64,000 bases of DNA from Thaumatotibia leucotreta (taxonomy: Eukaryota; Arthropoda; Insecta; Lepidoptera; Tortricidae): the NCBI GenBank assembly GCA_025490895.1, contig JALPQI010030384.1:1-64000 (forward strand), read 5' to 3'. The number at the start of each line of letters is the position of its first letter. The stretch's first letter is position 1. The translations under genes were made by a program, and so were the position numbers. Below, one piece after another: positions 9,880-21,391 of the stretch. The notes below the pieces were generated by a model. It did no database searches and was not told the origin of the DNA. It worked only from the letters and a program-made list of their open reading frames with translations.

Positions 9880-11750
9880 TTGTAGCACGGAAAGCATTTG
9901 TGCAGCCACTTAAATACTTGTTCAACCTTCCGCTAAAAACCAAAACGTATCCGTCAGTTTGCAAAACATCGAAAGTGTTGCCAATACATAAATCGGGGTC
10001 CAAATCTGATATACATAACTATAGGCCAATTGCAGTGCTGTCGGTATTCGGGAAAGTATTTGAATCTATAATATACGCCCAGGCTTATACTCAGCTAAGA
10101 TTTGCGATGAGCAACATGGGTTCCTGCCAAAGCGTTCAACGTCATTAAATTTGCTGAATATAGTCTCGCTAATAGCTAATAACTTGGTTCAAAAAAAGCA
10201 AATTGGCAGCGTATTTTGATTTTCAGAAGGCATTCGATAGAGTTGACAGTGACGTTTTACTTAAAAAGTTACCTATCCCCCTATATACCTATCTCCTTAA
10301 GTTTCTGGCAAATTACCTTTCATGTAGGTATCAGTTTGTCCAATATGAGAGCTCTCGATCCGCACCATTTTTGGTAAAATCAGGGATAGGGCAGGGTAGT
10401 AATCTAGTGCCTTTATTATTTTTAATTCTGATCAATGACTTGCCGGCAGTGCTGAACCACTCGACGTGCCTCTTATTTGCTGATGATCTCAAGCGAGCAC
10501 TGCCCATTGCCTCTCCCAATGACTCTTCCCTACTCCAGTCAGATATCAGTATACAGTGTTTGTACCTGGCCCAATAATAATAGCCTAACTCTTAATGACC
10601 AAAACTGCTGCTTAATGACCTACGCGCGGGTACGACTTACTGTTGACTATACTTACACAATCGTTAGCACACCATTGAAACGTACAAATGAAATAAAAGA
10701 CCTCGGTATCGTTTTAGATAGGCAACTTACCTTTAACCCCCACATAATCGGGATCTGCAACGAAGCCAGAAGATCTTTAGGGTTCATCATACGCCAGACC
10801 AAATTATATACAGGCAGACACTCCGTCAGTCTTTTGTACAATGCTTTCGTGCGTAGTAAACTGGAGACTAACGCCATTATCTGGAATCCCCATGGACAGC
10901 AATATACGCTCCTCCTTGAAAAAGTCCAGAAGATATTCGTTCGATACCTGTACAAGAAATTGTACGGCTACTACCCTATTCGTGCTTGGTATGGTTGGGT
11001 ATACATCTACTCTCTCGATACAAGATCTTACATCACTCGAGACCCGGAGAAATATGTACTTGGTCAGATACTTCTACCAATTATTCCGTGGCCTGGTGAC
11101 CAATCCCCAGCTGCTGGCTCTAATGGGACTCCGGGTACCACGTCTCTCCGCAAAGCAACTGCGCCCGCGTCGCCAGACTCTCTTTGCTATCCCTTCTACT
11201 AGGACTCGCGCACTCGCTTCGTACCCTCTCCACCAAGTTTTTCAACCTCACAAGCAAAAAATGTTACAACTAGCACTATAATATAACATAACCACCTATG
11301 TACCGCTAAACTTAATTGATGCAGTGTTCGTTTTGCATTATATTCTTACTCCACTGATATGATCATGTAATTATTAATTTTTCTTTACGTTCCTTATTTC
11401 TCAATAATTGTGATCATATTTTCTATTTAACTTGACATTTACATAATTTACATAATTTGTATAATTCCATAATAATATTTGATTCTTATGATTTTCTTTT
11501 TATTTTTTGGCTTTTTATTGTATTGTTATTTACGTTCCATATTTCTTAATAATCCTATTTTCTATTCAACTAGATATTCGAATAACATTGTATACTTTCA
11601 TCATTATGTGCGGTACTTTTCTATTTATTTTTTGACATGTATCCTTACAATATAATATAAACAACAACCCGCCAGTTAGCATGTAAGGTATAACTGTTAG
11701 CGCTAATGTTAATAAATAATAATAATAATAAAATAATATAAATAAATACA
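9880..11750 (+). pseudogene. Broken non-LTR reverse transcriptase fragment (unit 1 copy)
   Basis: Pieces of a LINE reverse transcriptase lie on the + strand in several frames. They include HNYRPIAVLSVFGKVFE (about 10015-10065), DFQKAFDRVDSDVLLKK (about 10215-10270), SGIGQGSN...LFLILINDLP (about 10380-10445) and LFADDL (about 10468-10485). A thumb-like segment (RRSLGFIIRQTKLY) lies at 10760-10820. The 3' end is probably the AATA-rich microsatellite near 11710-11750. Frameshifts show it is dead. The same fragment follows gene C at 56430-59880, so it was present before the gene pair was duplicated. It is a CR1/Jockey-type sequence; the clade is not certain. Confidence 0.75.
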
Positions 11751-12084
11751 TATATTTTTCCCTGATAGCCGTCGTCTTAAGGTTCAAGAAAATGCGGACA
11801 GATTTTTTTTCTAATACGTTGTACTGATTGATAACGAACGTATTAGGCCTTATTCATCCATAAAACTGTACAAATGTCACCTCACTCACTTAAAAAAAGA
11901 TTATCAACCGTTTATAGGAATTAAAAATAAAAGAGCCGTATTTTCTTGAAAAGGGAGGGAAGGGAAATTAGACGGTCAAAGATAAACAATGTTAATATCA
12001 TATCAACATTAGATGTCGATGAACGGTTGATATCTCAATTCCTAGCCACACCTCGTGGTCCCTCCTGGTAACTGTGGTGCATTG
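11751..12084. other. Intergenic spacer shared by both units
   Basis: About 330 bp without a gene, nearly identical to 59880-60170. Part of it may be the 5' region of the RTE remnant that follows. Confidence 0.45.
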
Positions 12085-13600
12085 CTGCTGAGCTAAGACC
12101 TAGCGTTAATGTACCACGGGCCAACGTGGCGGGAAGAAACTCGCCAAGACGCACTGGCCAGCGTGGTGTTTTATGGCTTTCGAAACCTTCTTCGAAATAT
12201 CAATTACGCCCAAAATAAGTCGGCCCTCAGTCACGGCAGCCCCGCTCTCCCTAGACACGGCGGCATCGATGGGAACGGGGCGGAGGGTGCTAAGAATCGC
12301 CGGCAGAGATCCGGCCGCCAAACTTCGATGACCCTGGCTACTTTTAATACAAGGACACTGAAAGGTGATGATAGGCTTTGCGAACTGTTAGAAGAAGTAG
12401 GAAAAATCAAATGGGATGTATGTATGTATGTATGTATGTAAATTCTTTATTGTACACAAAACACAGGTAAAAATACACATAACACAATTTAGATAGGTAC
12501 AAAGGCGAACTTATCCCTGTAAGGGATTTCTTCCAGTTAACCTTTGAGCAAATGAGTCAGCCACAGGAACTAAAAGATAGACAAACGAACACGTGTACAT
12601 CGGTGAAAGTAATTGAATAAAACCAATGTAAAATAAAAATAAATAAATAAAAATGATTTATATATAATGTATACCTATTAAAAATCCTTACTATATACAT
12701 ATAATACATATATACCTAGTAAAATATAGAATACATATAAGTACATATACTACGCATCTACAAATAAATAACCAATTCACAAGGGGTCGGAGAGCCACAA
12801 CTTTTTGAGATTATTCTTGAGTGACGCTACAGACTGGGACTGTCTGAGAGACAGTGGCAGCCCATTCCACAATTTAATAGAACGCACCAAAAAAGATTTA
12901 GAGTAAGTACGCGACTTATTACACGGAAAAGCAAGAGTGAGATTAGCACTCGAGCGCAAGCGGTGACCACTAACGTCAGCCAAGTAAACGAATTTTTCAG
13001 AAAGGTAAGGAGGCGAAGAAGGATTAAAAAGTACGTTAAAAAGCAAGGACAGGATATGTACGTCTCTGCGACGACGGATCGGAAGCCAGCCGAGCTGAGA
13101 ACGATATGTAATAGGGCTGTCTGAGGTAAGGCGGAAAGGAGAAGATCTAATCACACTGCCAAGCGGTGATCTGCTATATCAAAGGGGGGATGATGACAAA
13201 GCATATGGCGTAGTCGGATTCCTGATAAGTAGAAAGCTATCTTCTGTTGTGATGAAATGAATGTAGGAAGCGTATCATCACGCGTCTGCTACACAATCCT
13301 AAAGCCTAACAGTAGGTATGCTCTTAAAATCATCCAAGTCTATGCTCCCACATCCGATCATGCCGATGAGGCAGTGGATGCTTTCTATGAGGATATATTA
13401 AAAGCTCAAGACGATAATCCCAGCCATTATACTATCATCGTGGGGGATTTAAATGCTAAACTCGGCCGAGCACTAGCAAACTGAAAGTCTGTGGGACAAT
13501 ATGAGCTGGTCGAAGCCAAACACTCGTCAACTTCATGGAGCAGCATAAACGGTTTGCCTTAAACACCTTCAAAAAGCGACCATCAAGAAAGGGGACTTGG
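12085..13600 (+). pseudogene. RTE-type LINE endonuclease remnant, interrupted
   Basis: Three pieces of an apurinic-type endonuclease domain typical of RTE elements are visible: MTLATFNTRTLKGDDRL near 12329-12380, IGLSEVRRKGEDLITLPSG after the interruption (about 13110-13170), and LKIIQVYAPTSDHADE through VGDLNAKLG (13325-13470). The last piece has the catalytic Asp/Asn block. The frame is broken several times and the reverse transcriptase is absent. A minus-strand LINE (12421-13105) has landed in the middle. The unit 2 copy (60170-60800) lacks that insertion but has its own deletion of about 245 bp before the second piece. Confidence 0.75.
12421..13105 (-). mobile_element. 5'-truncated CR1-like LINE inserted in the RTE remnant
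   Basis: The minus-strand frame from about 13105 to 12777 reads YRSQLGWLPIRRRRDVHILS and ends SIKLWNGLPLSLRQSQSVAS...FK-like, the C-terminus typical of CR1/L2-type LINEs. The 3' end on the minus strand is a run of TACA repeats (12421-12440 on +), after an AATAAAG signal. The likely target duplication is ATGTA (12416-12420 and 13106-13110). The unoccupied sequence GGGATGTAATAGGG is seen in unit 2 at about 60288-60301, so both edges are secure to within the repeat ambiguity. Confidence 0.75.
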
Positions 13601-13920
13601 AGATGTCACTTTAAGTCTCCAGACTTCCTCTATGCGCATTCCTCTCTATTCTCATCTCGCCACACATCCATCTCAACATTCCTGTCCTCATTACATGCTA
13701 CCTATTTTTATCCGTCACCTTTAGAGCCTAAAACGTGATGAGTATGATGACAGGCATATTTTTATACATTTCGAAGCGGCATACAGGCGCCGCAGATCTT
13801 CCTCGTGGCCTGTCGTCATTTCATCCATCCTGGTCCTTACCGTCGCGGGTCATATTGCCGTCGCACTGTACAGTTACCATTGGAACCCTAGCTCTGGACC
13901 TATGTCAAAGTTATGAACTT
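13600..13920. other. Spacer shared by both units, with gypsy target site
   Basis: About 320 bp matching 60800-61116, with no gene recognised. It ends in AACTT (13916-13920), the left target duplication of the large LTR element. Confidence 0.5.
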
Positions 13921-14189
13921 TTAGGTATCGGTTGCTGGTGAATAATGAAATGAAATGAAATGAAATGAAATAAGTTTATTTGCAGAACATTATGTACAGC
14001 AAAAGGTGGTAAAAAAACAATAATTTGTCCAGATAATGTCAATACCTTATACTAGTAGGCATGCAAAAATTTACATATATTATTTACATACAGTATTTAC
14101 ATTAATTACATTATTCTATTACAAACGATAATTGCGATTTAAATTAAAGACATTAAAAAACAAAATTACAAATAATATTTAAAACTATG

Positions 14190-15990
14190 TCAATATAAGT
14201 TTTGGTCTAACTTCGCATTCAGGTAGTCTTTCACAGTATAAAAGTTGTGCTCACTTAAAAAATGTATGATTGCTCGTCGAAATTTTGCATCAGGAATGTC
14301 TAATAGAGTCTGTGGTAGTTTATTATAAATTTTATATATCATCCCGTCAACATTATTACGATAGAGTGCCAAATTGCTTTTAGTGCCACGTAATTTGTTC
14401 TGGCGATCACTCCTGGCATTAGGATTTTTTTGCCCTACAAAAGTAAAGTAATCATAATATTTCCTTACAAATAAGTATACAAATTTCTGCTATATATATA
14501 CAAGCCAATGGGAGAATGTTCAGTGTTTTAAATAAGTCTCTACAAGATTGTCTCCTACTGCTACCACATAACGCTCTAACGCAATTCTTTTGCGCTTTAA
14601 ACGCTCTTTCAACCTCAACAGAGTTACCCCAGATTATAATTTTGTACCGTAAAACGGAGGCAACATAACTGTGATAAGCGTTGAGAGCTGTATCTAAGGA
14701 TGAAATTTCTCTTAGACGTCTAAGTGCATACACAAATCGATTAACTTTAGTGCAAATAAGATCAATGTGTTTCTTCCAGTTGCAATGTTCGTCAAGTGTT
14801 AACCCCAAAAAAACAGTGGAATTTACCAAATTAATTTTAATGTCATTATATAGTAAGTCTAATGTTAGTTTCTTGCCCTTATATGTTCTAAACTGTATAG
14901 CTTTAGTCTTATCAACATTCAATTTCAGGTCATTTATACTCATCCAATGCATTATTTCTCTAAGAGTGGCATTTATGTCATCTTCAAATGTATTAATATT
15001 AGTACATCTAAATAGTATAGTGGTGTCGTCGGCGAATAGTATACATTTATATGCTGTTATATCAGGAAGATCATTTATATATAATAGAAATAATAAGGGA
15101 CCCAGGATGCTTCCTTGAGGAACCCCGTATCTATTGAGTTTATATACAGATTGGGCACTTATTTTTTCTTTATTAATTACTTTTGTTATTTCCGTACACT
15201 GTTTGCGTTCACTTAGATAGCTACTAAGCCACTCGTGGGCTTTTCCTCTAATACCATAACAATACAATTTATTCAAAAGCGTCTTGTGATTTACAGAATC
15301 GAACGCCTTAGACATATCTAGAAATAATGCTACGATAGGCTCTTGACGATCAAGACACTCTGTTACATACTTAACTAATGAAAACCCAGCCAGAGATGTC
15401 GATTTACCTTGTTGGAATCCGAATTGTTCATTTCTTAATATTTGATTCTGTAGTACAAAGTCATATAATCTCTTATATATTACTTTCTCAAAAACCTTTG
15501 AAATTATTGGAATAAGAGTAATGGGCCTGTAGTTATTCATATCTAGGGCATCGCCTTTTTTGTATATTGGCTTTACTATCGAATATTTAAGTCGATCTGG
15601 GAATATTCCTTGGATGATAGAAAGATTAATGAGGTGAGTTAAAGGTTGAGCTAATTTTTGAGAACATACTTTGATCAATTTGGTATTGATATTGTCATAC
15701 CCAACAGAATTCGTATTATTGAGTGATAAAATGGTCTTCAAGACTTCAGTTACGGATACAGGTGTTAAGAAAATTGTATTAATATGGTTGAATTTATGAG
15801 AACTTGATAGGGCTGCGGTAGTCGTGTTCTCTGATGAGTCTAAGAAGAAATTGTTAAACGCTTCCGCTATCTCTTGGGGATCGTCTATTTTTTTACCATT
15901 GTTATAAATTTGGTCTAATTGCTTAATGGATTTCTTAGTTATATTTCGATGAATTACTGACCAAGTTGCTTTACATTTATTTTTTGCGTT
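14190..15990 (-). pseudogene. CR1-like ORF2, reverse transcriptase part
   Basis: A long open frame (15741-14452, extendable upstream to about 15990) encodes a non-LTR reverse transcriptase. It shows NYRPITLIPIISKVFEKVIY, LDMSKAFDSVNH, YGVPQGSILGPLLFLLYIND and the catalytic LFADDTTILF. The C-terminal segment (KIYNKLPQTLLDIPDAKFRR) lies in a different frame at 14372-14190, so there is a frameshift near 14400-14450. A second frameshift near 16005, in a run of seven A, separates it from the endonuclease part. These few lesions suggest a recently inactivated copy, or sequencing errors in homopolymers. Confidence 0.8.
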
Positions 15991-16006
15991 ATTTACTGTT
16001 TTTTTG

Positions 16007-17146
16007 TTACCTAATCATTCGTTGGGCTTTATTAATACATTTACGTAGTATCTTGGAGTAATTTGAGTATAGACTTTTACTTAATAACCTATCACATGGG
16101 GATGATTTAAGGTAAGCGTGATAAAGGTAGCGTTTTTTTTTGCAACATTTTTTTATACCTTTTGTTATCCAGGGCGAGATTTTTGTAGCCTGAGAGATCT
16201 TAACCTTAATTTTTGGAAAACATAATTCAAAAAACAGAATTAGCAGGTCATGGAACTCGTTAAAAGCTGAATTTAAATCATTGACACCAAATATGTCATC
16301 AAATGACAAAGAATATATAGCGTTCACGAACTTTCCGATATTTACCGCATTAAAATCTCGCCTGTATTCATACCAGTACGTAAGATACCTCAGTTTATCT
16401 ACTTTAAATGACATCAACTGTCCTGTATTATGATCAGACAAACCTAGATGATCATTTCGGCTCAGTACCTGCGGTAAATTACTGACTAAGAGATCTATAC
16501 AGGATGCTTTTCTCGTTGGCGAATTAGTATGTATTTTAAAATTGTTTGCTTGTATAATGCTAATTAATTCCTGAGTTATCTTATCAGGTTTCAGAATATT
16601 TATATTCCAGTCTCCACACAGAATTATTTTGCTCTGTTTTTTATTAATTTTAGAAAGTAAAATTTTTAATTTTTCTAAGAAAGTCAAGACATTCGAAGAG
16701 GGTGTTCTATAAATACATATAACAATTACTCCTATTTGTTCTAGCTGTACTCCACAACATTCAAACACATAGTTTTCTGACATTTGTTCACAAATGTTCA
16801 ATTTTTTGTAGTCTAGTTCATTGTTGATTAAAATACATGAACCACCCCTTCTTTCCTTTAGCCGCGAATAAACAGACGCGACTTTGTATCTATTAAAGCA
16901 AACATTATGTTCCATTCCTTTCCTAAGAAAAGTTTCAGTTAGACATAGAATATCAATTGCCTGCGTTTTAGCTGAATATTCTTCCAAAATGACTTCTAGT
17001 TCATCTTTTTTTCTCAACACACTAGCAATATTCTGGTGCAAGAGATGAAAAGTAGTAGTGTAATCGTGATGGTCTGTTGTAATTTTAAATTCCGTGTTAG
17101 GCACGAAAGGAATGAGAATTATCTGAGTTAGTGTCATTTGTTTCAA
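16007..17146 (-). pseudogene. CR1-like ORF2, endonuclease part
   Basis: The frame encodes an apurinic-type endonuclease of the exonuclease-endonuclease-phosphatase fold. It contains LHQNIASVLRKKDELE, DILCLTETFL with the catalytic Glu, RRGGSCILI, IILCGDWNINIL and LGLSDHNTG with the final Asp-His. It would nick the target DNA to prime reverse transcription. It ends at a stop right after a poly-A stretch; shifting the frame by one base continues directly into the reverse transcriptase. The original protein was therefore one long ORF2. Confidence 0.78.
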
Positions 17147-17664
17147 GAGGTTGCAAATCTGTTTGTATCCCTATATCATTTTTTTGGAGAGAAGCAAGAA
17201 CGTTTTTCTCATTAATGAGGTTGTTGAAATCCTCAATGAATGCGAGAGTTTTTTTAATCCCTTGGAATATCTGCTTAATACCCCTGTTATTTACGAAACC
17301 AGAGACCTCACTAAACATATCTTGCTCATATGATAGTTCAAGATTTGAGTCAACTAAGAAACAGTATTCGTACTTTAGATTATCTCGGTATAGTAGATTA
17401 TTAAAATGTTCAACCCTCCAATTAAACATCATACCCGAACTGACACATCGGTAATTAGGTAAGCATATGATAAAGTTGGTGTAATCTAACTGTAGCAGAG
17501 TATTCTTTATAGTATTTACTAGGTTCTGGTAGTACGCGGTTTCATTGAAATCTTCTTCTCCGATGTACACTATGCAGTAATCTTGCTTTGTAAAGTTCCT
17601 TGTCTTCCCATTTATGTTATGAAAAAGTTCTTTTATTCCACAGTTAGGCATTAGGTAATAACAC
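17097..17664 (-). pseudogene. CR1-like ORF1, C-terminal SGNH-esterase-like part (5'-truncated)
   Basis: About 189 codons upstream of and overlapping ORF2. DYCIVYIGEEDFNETAYY, FIICLPNYRC and MFNWRVEHFNNLLY are arranged like the conserved blocks of the SGNH/GDSL-type esterase found in ORF1 of CR1 elements. The Ser block and everything upstream are missing, because the copy ends abruptly at the insertion junction. The role of this esterase in retrotransposition is not settled. Confidence 0.5.
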
Positions 17665-18479
17665 AAAGAAGTAATTGCTTCCTGATTCTGGTTCGAATGA
17701 TTTTATTTACAAAATTACTTACCCATTCAGGGCCAAGGACTCAGCGTATGGGTCATGACTCAACGCTTCCGCATGGCCCGTGACTCGCATGCGAGTCATC
17801 AGTACATTCTAAATAAAATAAAAACTAAACTTATATTGACACAATTATGTTTGTGTGATTGAATCTAAAAACCACTTTCACAAATTACGTTTAGTCATAA
17901 AATGATGAGTACGATTTTTTAAATGAAAATGGGGTCTTGAATATTCAAGTTTGATTTACTGTAAGTATAATATAGTAAAAATAACAAAATTGTAGATACA
18001 TAGGTTTTGCAAGCACACAGACATATTCACATTTCAAAAATATGAAAAATATATTTTTATAGAAAGTTATGAGTATGACTCAGGGTATGGGTCACCGTGG
18101 CCCGGCGCTGTCTGTAAAAACTACGAGTGTTTACGTGACAGACTCAAATAAGCTTTATTGGCCGGTCTTAAAGCTTGTTTCACGTTGAAGTCGTTTGGTA
18201 TTGTAACATTTTTCAACCGATGACCTTATGGATGGTGGCAAGCAACATTTGTATTGGCCAAACTTTGTACGATTATATCTCATTTTCTTTTAAGGGTAAG
18301 GCAACCAGGTTTCTCCGATGTACTTTTATATACTTACGTAACATAAAATGTTGTGGTCATTGTAGTGTATAGGTACATAATTAGGTAACTACTAACAGTG
18401 ATGTTAAGATTAATTCATAGTAATAAAACTATGTTTCAATTATATGAAGTAAAGCAGTTGTTTAATCATACTAATATAA

Positions 18480-18800
18480 CTGTATTTACATAAAATTTGT
18501 TTATCTTGTCGACTCTTACGACACCCGCAGGAGGAGTTGGGGTGGTGACAAATGTATTCTTACTGCCGTCACCACACGACCAACTAAGGGACTGAAGTGT
18601 CACTGACTATTATTTGATAAAAGATTGATGATGGGCAGCAGCGTCATCATAGTGGACACATTACTGCGATCGCCAATCCGCTTGCCCAGCGTGGCGATTA
18701 TGGGCATTTACCTCCTAATGCGTCTATACGCATAATTAATAGGAGAGGCCTACGTCCTGCAGTGGACTATCATAGGCTGATGATGATGATGATGATGATG
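18480..18800 (+). repeat. Dispersed lepidopteran-type repeat with (GAT)n tail
   Basis: The segment contains GAGGCCTACGTCCTGCAGTGG followed by ATAGGCTGATGATGATG and a GAT microsatellite (18776-18800). This tail pattern is very common in moth genomes. A second copy of the same family is at 37497-37670 on the other strand. It has no coding capacity. Confidence 0.55.
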
Positions 18801-19278
18801 TTTATCTTGGCGGTTTTTAGAAAAGATTACAATATGTATGTTATACATATGTAGTGCAAAATCTTTTCCCATCGTATTTTCACGGAAACTTCCAAACGTG
18901 TCATGCTTTTTGTCGAGGTTGTATATCAACTTTGACATCTACTATCTGAACGATAATTATATTATATATTAGTGTGACAAAAACATGTTGTTTGCTAAAC
19001 AAAAGACTTCAAAGGTAATGGCCGTCCGAGCGCCCTCCCAGGTAATAAACAATAAATGCAACCGAGCAGCGGTGTTATCTTCCATATGCACGTTGCAGTA
19101 GTTTTCCCAGAAGTCAATGGCGTGACGTAGTTCAACCCATCCCTCCTATTAAAAAATTTTGAAGTAATATGGGAAATATAATTTAGTCTCGATTTATTCG
19201 TTGGCGACTTTACCCCTCCTCCTGTGCTGTGTTTAGTGATTGCAATTTTTAAGACGTTGGCTTTGTATTACCGGAATT

Positions 19279-20983
19279 TGAAATCGATTTTTGAAAGTAA
19301 TAAACGAATAGGACGCCGTCTACAAAGTCGCCTCCATTCATTGTTTTTGACTGCGTAAACAAATTTAGTGATTTTATAAAACAGGTGACATGGCATGTTT
19401 TTGACACACAATGACATTTTTTCTTATCTCTGCTACTTGCACGGCCTCTATAATAATTGTTTCTAAGAATTTAAACAAAGGTCGCCGCAATCCTTTATAT
19501 CTTTGCACATGCAGTGCTTATCGTCATCAGGTCATAAGTACATACATATAATATACATAATATTTTTTTCGGTTACTGCGAGGATTACACATGAAATAAA
19601 ACTATGAAAACGGATAAACTCGCGTATATTAACTAATTTTAACTTCATTCCGACGTTTCGAACACTTTACAGGGTTCGTGGTCTGCGGATGATGGTGGTG
19701 TTCGAAACGTCGGAATGAAGTTAATATTAGTTAATATACGCGAGTTTATCAGTTTTCATAGTTTTATTTTACATAAACATACTTCAATAAATATGTGATT
19801 TATACTTCTGATAAGAGGAATAAAACTTTTACAGTGTAAATTTTTAAGACAAAGTAATAGTGAAGCAAGTACCTTCTACTTAGTCGTTAAAAAGTTTGCC
19901 GATAAGCACTGCACGTGCAAAGATATAAAGGATCGCCGCGATTACCTTTGTTTAAATTCTTAGAAACAATTATTATAGAGGCCGTGCAAGTAGCAGAGAT
20001 AAGCAAAAAATGTCATTGTGTATCAAAAACATGCCATCTCAACTGTTTTATAAACAATATCGTTATCGCGGGAGCAAATATGATTTGACAGTTCTGAAAG
20101 ATTATGAAAAACAGTCAAAACAGAAATGACACTCGTATAGTAAACGTTTATACCTACGACTTTAAAATGAATAATTATTTTTATTGAATATAAATGGACT
20201 TGATTAGTACTTACTTCAAAAGATTGGCATCTAGGTGGGTTATTTTATTGAAAGTTCTCCCGAAAGATTTGTATAAATATATTTTTTGTAAGATTTTCCC
20301 TCTTAACCTCGGTCTCTTGATCATAGTAAAAGAAAAAAGTGTCGAGATATTTTTAAACATTTTGTATGTCGGTATAGGAACGAAAGGATCGAAAAATGTA
20401 TGGAAAATTTCAAAATCGGTTCACGATTCTCGGAGATATCGATGAACATACATACACAAAAAACGTTTGAATTGGGAATGTCCTCCTTTTTTGAAATCGT
20501 TGAAAAATTGCCCAGGCACCCAATCAGTCACTTTAGAAATTTGTCCATAATTTTTTTTTGTAACCACAACTAAATAGAAATAGTGATTTTTAAAATATCT
20601 CGAAGGAAAATAGCAAAATAGTTACTCGCGGATCAGAACTATTTTGCAAGAAGTGAAATGTTAGTTTTCATAAGCCCTTATGTGAAACTGAAAGATTATT
20701 TTGCCAGTTTATAATGACGATTAAGTGCACGACGCCGTAGATACACAGTAGAAAACTTTTTGTCGTATATTACGAAAATCACTTAAGATCAGCAAATTTT
20801 AATAGTCAATAGAGTCTAAATTAAAACATGGATATAATACTTCTTTGACAAATTTATATTTGCTCCCGCGATAACGATGTATGTTTATAAAATCACTAAA
20901 TTTGTTTACGCAGTCAAAAACAATTAATGGCGGCGACTTTGTAGACGGCGTTTATTCATTTATTACTTTAAAAAATCGGAAGA
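19279..20983. repeat. Long inverted-repeat (foldback) element, interrupted
   Basis: The left arm (19279-19520, about 240 bp) matches the complement of 19895-20054 joined to 20884-20983. The right arm is broken by a hAT-like insertion (20055-20883). The loop (19521-19894) contains a further hairpin with arms of about 70 bp (19594-19663 and 19700-19770), built around CGACGTTTCGAAC. No coding sequence is seen. Confidence 0.75.
20055..20883. mobile_element. hAT-like non-autonomous element
   Basis: The element is 829 bp with inverted ends (core ATCGTTATCGCGGGAGCAAA and complement) starting in CA. It is flanked by the 8-bp duplication TTTATAAA (20047-20054 and 20884-20891). The other arm of the surrounding palindrome keeps the single TTTATAAA, which confirms the insertion. 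The short frame at 20194-20445 has no recognisable domain. Confidence 0.7.
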
Positions 20984-21391
20984 TCTACAAAGGTGAACAC
21001 CGATAACGAGGCGATAGTAATACAAGTTGTCGTTTAAAAAAATGGTTACTTAAAATGTTGCATAGCATTGTCCCGCTGGCCGGTTTCAAAGCGGCAGTTT
21101 ATTAAGCGTACGCGCCAGGCCCGTGACCCATACGCTGAGTCGTGTGTTTTAGCAAAAATCGCGTTGTATGGTGGCCCGGCGGGATGTGTTCGTGCTCTGC
21201 GTGGTCGTCTCTCACTCCCTTATGGAAGTGGAGGATGCCATGTCAGGGCATTGCCCTCTGTGGCTGATTCCTCTCAACCCGTAACGACGGGCCGGTCATT
21301 TGTGTGCTGTCACCGGGGTTTCAGCGTGGAGTCGGTGGCCAATCTTGACTTGGAGGTCAGTTGGCCTGTCTGCGGCTTTGTGGTTCCTGGG

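Larger units (their letters stand above)
13951..17664 (-). mobile_element. CR1/Daphne-like LINE, nearly complete, inserted in the gypsy 3' LTR
   Basis: A minus-strand LINE of about 3.7 kb with 3' terminal (TTTCA)n repeats (13951-13970 on +) and an AATAAA just upstream. It carries the end of ORF1, an endonuclease, a reverse transcriptase and a C-terminal piece. It splits the LTR between 13950 and 17668; AAA is the only possible target duplication. It is truncated at its 5' end within ORF1. Because it sits in a very young LTR, it must be younger still. Confidence 0.8.

Noticed and set aside
12106..12441. Small host gene
   Set aside because: Its end reads as the start of an RTE endonuclease and it runs into an inserted LINE.
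18750..18938. Protein with a poly-histidine run
   Set aside because: The His run is a translation of the (GAT)n repeat tail; no other coding sign.
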